From Butyricicoccus sp. OM04-18BH (GTDB lineage Bacteria > Bacillota > Clostridia > Oscillospirales > Butyricicoccaceae): a stretch of DNA of 64,000 nt. Positions 62,037 through 64,000 of the stretch are shown here, in pieces. The stretch's first letter is position 1; every line of letters begins with the position of its first letter. A model generated the notes under the pieces. That model searched no databases and was not told the DNA's origin. It was given only the letters and a program-made list of their open reading frames with translations. Where the stretch lies: assembly GCF_003481705.1 (NCBI RefSeq), contig NZ_QULN01000003.1, positions 124,001 through 188,000 on the forward strand, given 5' to 3'. The position numbers and the translations under genes are program-made.

Positions 62037-63245
62037 ATGAGTCTTATTGTGCAAAAGTTCGGCGGCACCTCGGTCGCCAACACCGAACGACTGAAGAATG
62101 TCGCTGACATCGTCACCAGCACCGCTAAGGCCGGCAATCAGGTCGTTGTCGTCGTTTCCGCTCAGGGCGACACCACCGATGACCTCATCGAAAAGGCTGC
62201 CGAGCTGAACGAGCGTCCGTCCAGACGCGAGATGGATGTGCTGCTCAACACCGGCGAGATGATCTCGATGTCCCTGCTCGCCATGGCCATCCAGAAGCTC
62301 GGCTTCCCGGTCGTTTCCCTGACCGGCTGGCAGATCGGCATGGAGACCAACAGCAACTACTCGGACGCGCGCATCAAGCGCATCTCCGGCGACCGCCTCA
62401 AGGCAGAGCTGGACAACGGCCGCATCGTTATCGTTGCCGGCTTCCAGGGCATCAACAAGATGGGCGACGTGACCACCCTCGGCCGCGGCGGCTCGGACAC
62501 GACCGCTGTCGCCATCGCCGCAACGCTCGGCGCTGACCTGTGCCAGATCTACACCGACGTTGACGGCGTCTACACCGCCGACCCGCGCATCGTCAAGAAT
62601 GCGCACAAGCTCGACGCCATCACCTATGATGAAATGCTCGAGCTGGCGTCGCTCGGCGCTCAGGTACTGCACAACCGCTCGGTTGAAATGGCAAAGAAGT
62701 ACAATGTCGATCTCGAGGTCGTTTCGAGCTTTACCCGCAATCCGGGTACGAAAGTCAAGGAGGGTTCTAACATGGAAAAACTGAACGTTTCGGGTGTAGC
62801 CCGTGATAATAACTGCGCGCGCGTCGCGATCATCAATCTGAACGATACCCCGGGCACCGCCTTCAAGGTATTCTCGCTCATGGCCAAGCACAATGTCAAC
62901 ATCGACATCATTCTCCAGTCCGTCGGCCGCGACAACAAGAAGTCCATCTCCTTCACCATCCGTCAGGACGATGCAGAGCGCGTTGCAGGTATCCTGCGCG
63001 ACGCAAAGGAAATGCTCGACTACGAGGATGTCTCCATCAACACCAAGGTCGCAAAGGTCTCCATCGTCGGCGCCGGCATGGCGTCCGCCGCAGGCGTCGC
63101 TTCCAAGATGTTCGAGGCTCTGGCAGGCGCCGGCATCAACATCCGCATGATCTCCACCTCTGAGATCAAGATCTCCGTCCTCATCAACGAGGAGGACAGC
63201 GAGAAGGCAGTCAAGGCCATCCACGACCAGTTCTTCGGCGACTGA
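62037..63245 (+). CDS. lysC: Aspartate kinase
   Basis: 402 residues. First step of the aspartate family. N-terminal kinase with VQKFGGTSVANTERL, GRGGSDTTAVAIAA and YTDVDGVYTADPR; C-terminal pair of ACT domains (about 250-400). AAGGAGG lies 10 bases upstream. The length and layout match the lysine-sensitive aspartokinase II class of Bacillus, in which the regulatory half is also made as a separate subunit; an internal start here supports that (see 62772). Confidence 0.96.
   Translation: MSLIVQKFGGTSVANTERLKNVADIVTSTAKAGNQVVVVVSAQGDTTDDLIEKAAELNERPSRREMDVLLNTGEMISMSLLAMAIQKLGFPVVSLTGWQIGMETNSNYSDARIKRISGDRLKAELDNGRIVIVAGFQGINKMGDVTTLGRGGSDTTAVAIAATLGADLCQIYTDVDGVYTADPRIVKNAHKLDAITYDEMLELASLGAQVLHNRSVEMAKKYNVDLEVVSSFTRNPGTKVKEGSNMEKLNVSGVARDNNCARVAIINLNDTPGTAFKVFSLMAKHNVNIDIILQSVGRDNKKSISFTIRQDDAERVAGILRDAKEMLDYEDVSINTKVAKVSIVGAGMASAAGVASKMFEALAGAGINIRMISTSEIKISVLINEEDSEKAVKAIHDQFFGD
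62772..63245 (+). CDS. In-frame internal start of lysC: aspartate kinase beta (regulatory) subunit
   Basis: Inside lysC, AAGGAGG (62757-62763) is followed after 8 bases by ATG (MEKLNVSGVARDNN), which begins exactly at the ACT-domain half. Translation from here gives a 157-residue protein made only of the two ACT domains. Overlapping alpha/beta translation is known for Bacillus subtilis LysC and Corynebacterium aspartokinase. The strength and position of this site argue that it is used, though this is inference. Confidence 0.72.
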   Translation: MEKLNVSGVARDNNCARVAIINLNDTPGTAFKVFSLMAKHNVNIDIILQSVGRDNKKSISFTIRQDDAERVAGILRDAKEMLDYEDVSINTKVAKVSIVGAGMASAAGVASKMFEALAGAGINIRMISTSEIKISVLINEEDSEKAVKAIHDQFFGD

Positions 63246-63307
63246 TTTTCTCCGTACCCCAATCCCAAGGCAACACCGCACAATGAAAGCTGCGGCGGTA
63301 TTGCCTG

Positions 63308-63343
63308 AAAGAGCCTCGAAGCGCCGTGTTCGGGGCTCTTTTG
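63308..63343 (+). terminator. Terminator of the aspartate-family operon
   Basis: AAAGAGCCTCGAA / TTCGGGGCTCTTT stem (one G.U pair) with an 8-base loop and TTTTG. An additional weaker hairpin AGGCAA.ACCGC/GCGGTATTGCCT precedes it (about 63269-63306). Confidence 0.85.
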
Positions 63344-63447
63344 CTACCGTTTTTCTCGCCGCAACCTGCGGTTGACACGAGGAAACGCAAGGTTGGTGGC
63401 GAAATAACGGGTTTTCGGATAGAGTGAGCTTACAGGAGGTGAGCACG

Positions 63448-64000
63448 ATGACAACAGGTGAAAAAATCGCAGCTCTGCGGCGCGACCATAAGCTCAGCCA
63501 GGAAGCGCTCGGCGAAAAGCTCGGCCTCTCCCGGCAGGCAGTGAGCAAATGGGAGGCCGACCAGGCCGTCCCGACGATGGACAACCTGATGGAGCTGAGC
63601 CGGCTGTTCGGCGTGCCGGTCGACACGCTGCTGCGGCCGGACGCGCCCTTCCCTGCTCCCCCGGCGGAGGAAAACAGCACAGACGCTCCTGCGGCCTCTG
63701 AGACGCCGCACAAAGGCGTTTCTCTCTCTCGCGGGAAAATACTCGCCATCGGCGGCGCGGCGCTGCTGTGCGTGTCTCTCGCGCTGAATGCGGTATGTCT
63801 GTATCAAATCGCGCAGCTGAAAGGCGAAGTGCAGGCGCTGCGCGTGCAGGCCGGAAATGTCAATACGGTCTACTACCCGGGCACCGACGCGGATACCGGC
63901 GACTTCGCGGAGTCGAGCGAGCACATGACGCTCGACCCGGAGAACACCGAGCAGCTTATCGTGACGTTCTCCGCCGTGCCGCGCGTGGCAAGCGACGGTG
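63448..64000 (+). CDS. XRE-family regulator with C-terminal membrane segment (partial)
   Basis: The frame stays open to the window end, so the C terminus is missing (184 residues seen). The N-terminal Cro/CI helix-turn-helix (about 1-63: KIAALRRDHKLSQEALGEKL, SRQAVSKWEADQAVPTMDNL) is followed by a Pro/Ala/Glu-rich linker, one membrane helix (about 100-120, AALLCVSLALNAVCLY) and an extracellular part. Membrane-tethered XRE regulators of this shape are common in Clostridia; the ligand and target are unknown. AGGAGGTGAGCACG precedes the ATG. Confidence 0.85.
   Translation, partial: MTTGEKIAALRRDHKLSQEALGEKLGLSRQAVSKWEADQAVPTMDNLMELSRLFGVPVDTLLRPDAPFPAPPAEENSTDAPAASETPHKGVSLSRGKILAIGGAALLCVSLALNAVCLYQIAQLKGEVQALRVQAGNVNTVYYPGTDADTGDFAESSEHMTLDPENTEQLIVTFSAVPRVASDG

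Overview
The window reads as a chromosomal segment of a GC-rich anaerobic Clostridia (Firmicutes), most likely of the Oscillospirales/butyrate-producer type. This placement is inference. It rests on strong AGGAGG-type ribosome binding sites, a T-box leader, an NfnAB transhydrogenase pair, LL-diaminopimelate aminotransferase, an L7Ae-like gene at the head of the str operon, and ModE-like/xanthine-dehydrogenase genes. Most genes are housekeeping or amino-acid biosynthesis genes. One low-GC patch (about 13.7-17.5 kb) stands out as foreign.

Layout. 0-2 kb: a mannitol dehydrogenase/fructuronate reductase family gene. 2.8-10 kb: purine and molybdenum block (a 35-codon small gene, three-subunit xanthine-dehydrogenase-type hydroxylase on -, divergent ModE-like regulator plus MocA-like enzyme on +, xanthine/uracil permease on -). 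10.3-13.5 kb: tRNA-Leu(CAA), an NSS-family Na+ symporter, tadA, mreB. 13.7-17.5 kb: low-GC island with a BvgS-like hybrid sensor kinase, a zinc-ribbon fragment and the first codons of an hsdM gene. 17.5-20.6 kb: recD2 and two small unknown genes. 20.7-33.3 kb: tuf, fusA, rpsG, rpsL, L7Ae-like gene, rpoC and rpoB, all on -, in two transcription units with separate promoters. 34-36.5 kb: polar amino-acid ABC transporter. 37.5-39.7 kb: nfnAB. 40.5-48 kb: T-box-controlled common aromatic/phenylalanine operon aroF-aroB-aroC-pheA-aroA-aroE/K. 48.8-51.8 kb: secreted SLH-anchored phosphodiester glycosidase. 52.5-54.3 kb: KdpDE-like two-component pair. 54.6-59.1 kb: dapF-pyrG-dapL, then comF. 59.3-63.2 kb: ACT protein-hom-thrB-lysC (aspartate family), and an XRE membrane regulator cut by the window end.

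The most unusual content is intergenic. Seven copies of a roughly 630-700 bp element (R1-R7) fill gaps between genes at about 2.05, 7.82, 33.5, 36.7, 39.8, 48.0 and 51.85 kb, about 7% of the window. Each is a near-palindrome. A terminal hairpin module, strings of small hairpins and a strong GGGG...CCCC palindrome lie on each side of a central core of about 250 nt. The core always contains the same 22-nt hairpin (GCCGCGCA / TAACAG / TGCGCGGC) and occurs in both orientations. Between copies the stems change on both arms together while loops and linkers stay fixed, so the base pairing itself appears to be conserved. No protein is convincingly encoded, and I do not recognise the family. A lone copy of its GGGG...CCCC module sits between aroF and aroB. 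A second, smaller hairpin-repeat family has copies at about 1-174 (+), 58291-58402 (+) and 10130-10200 (-), again with compensating stem changes.

Functional links: aspartate kinase and homoserine dehydrogenase feed threonine and, via dapF/dapL, lysine/peptidoglycan. The aro operon feeds phenylalanine and carries a T-box whose probable specifier is a Phe codon. lysC carries a strong internal ribosome binding site and start that would give a separate regulatory beta subunit.
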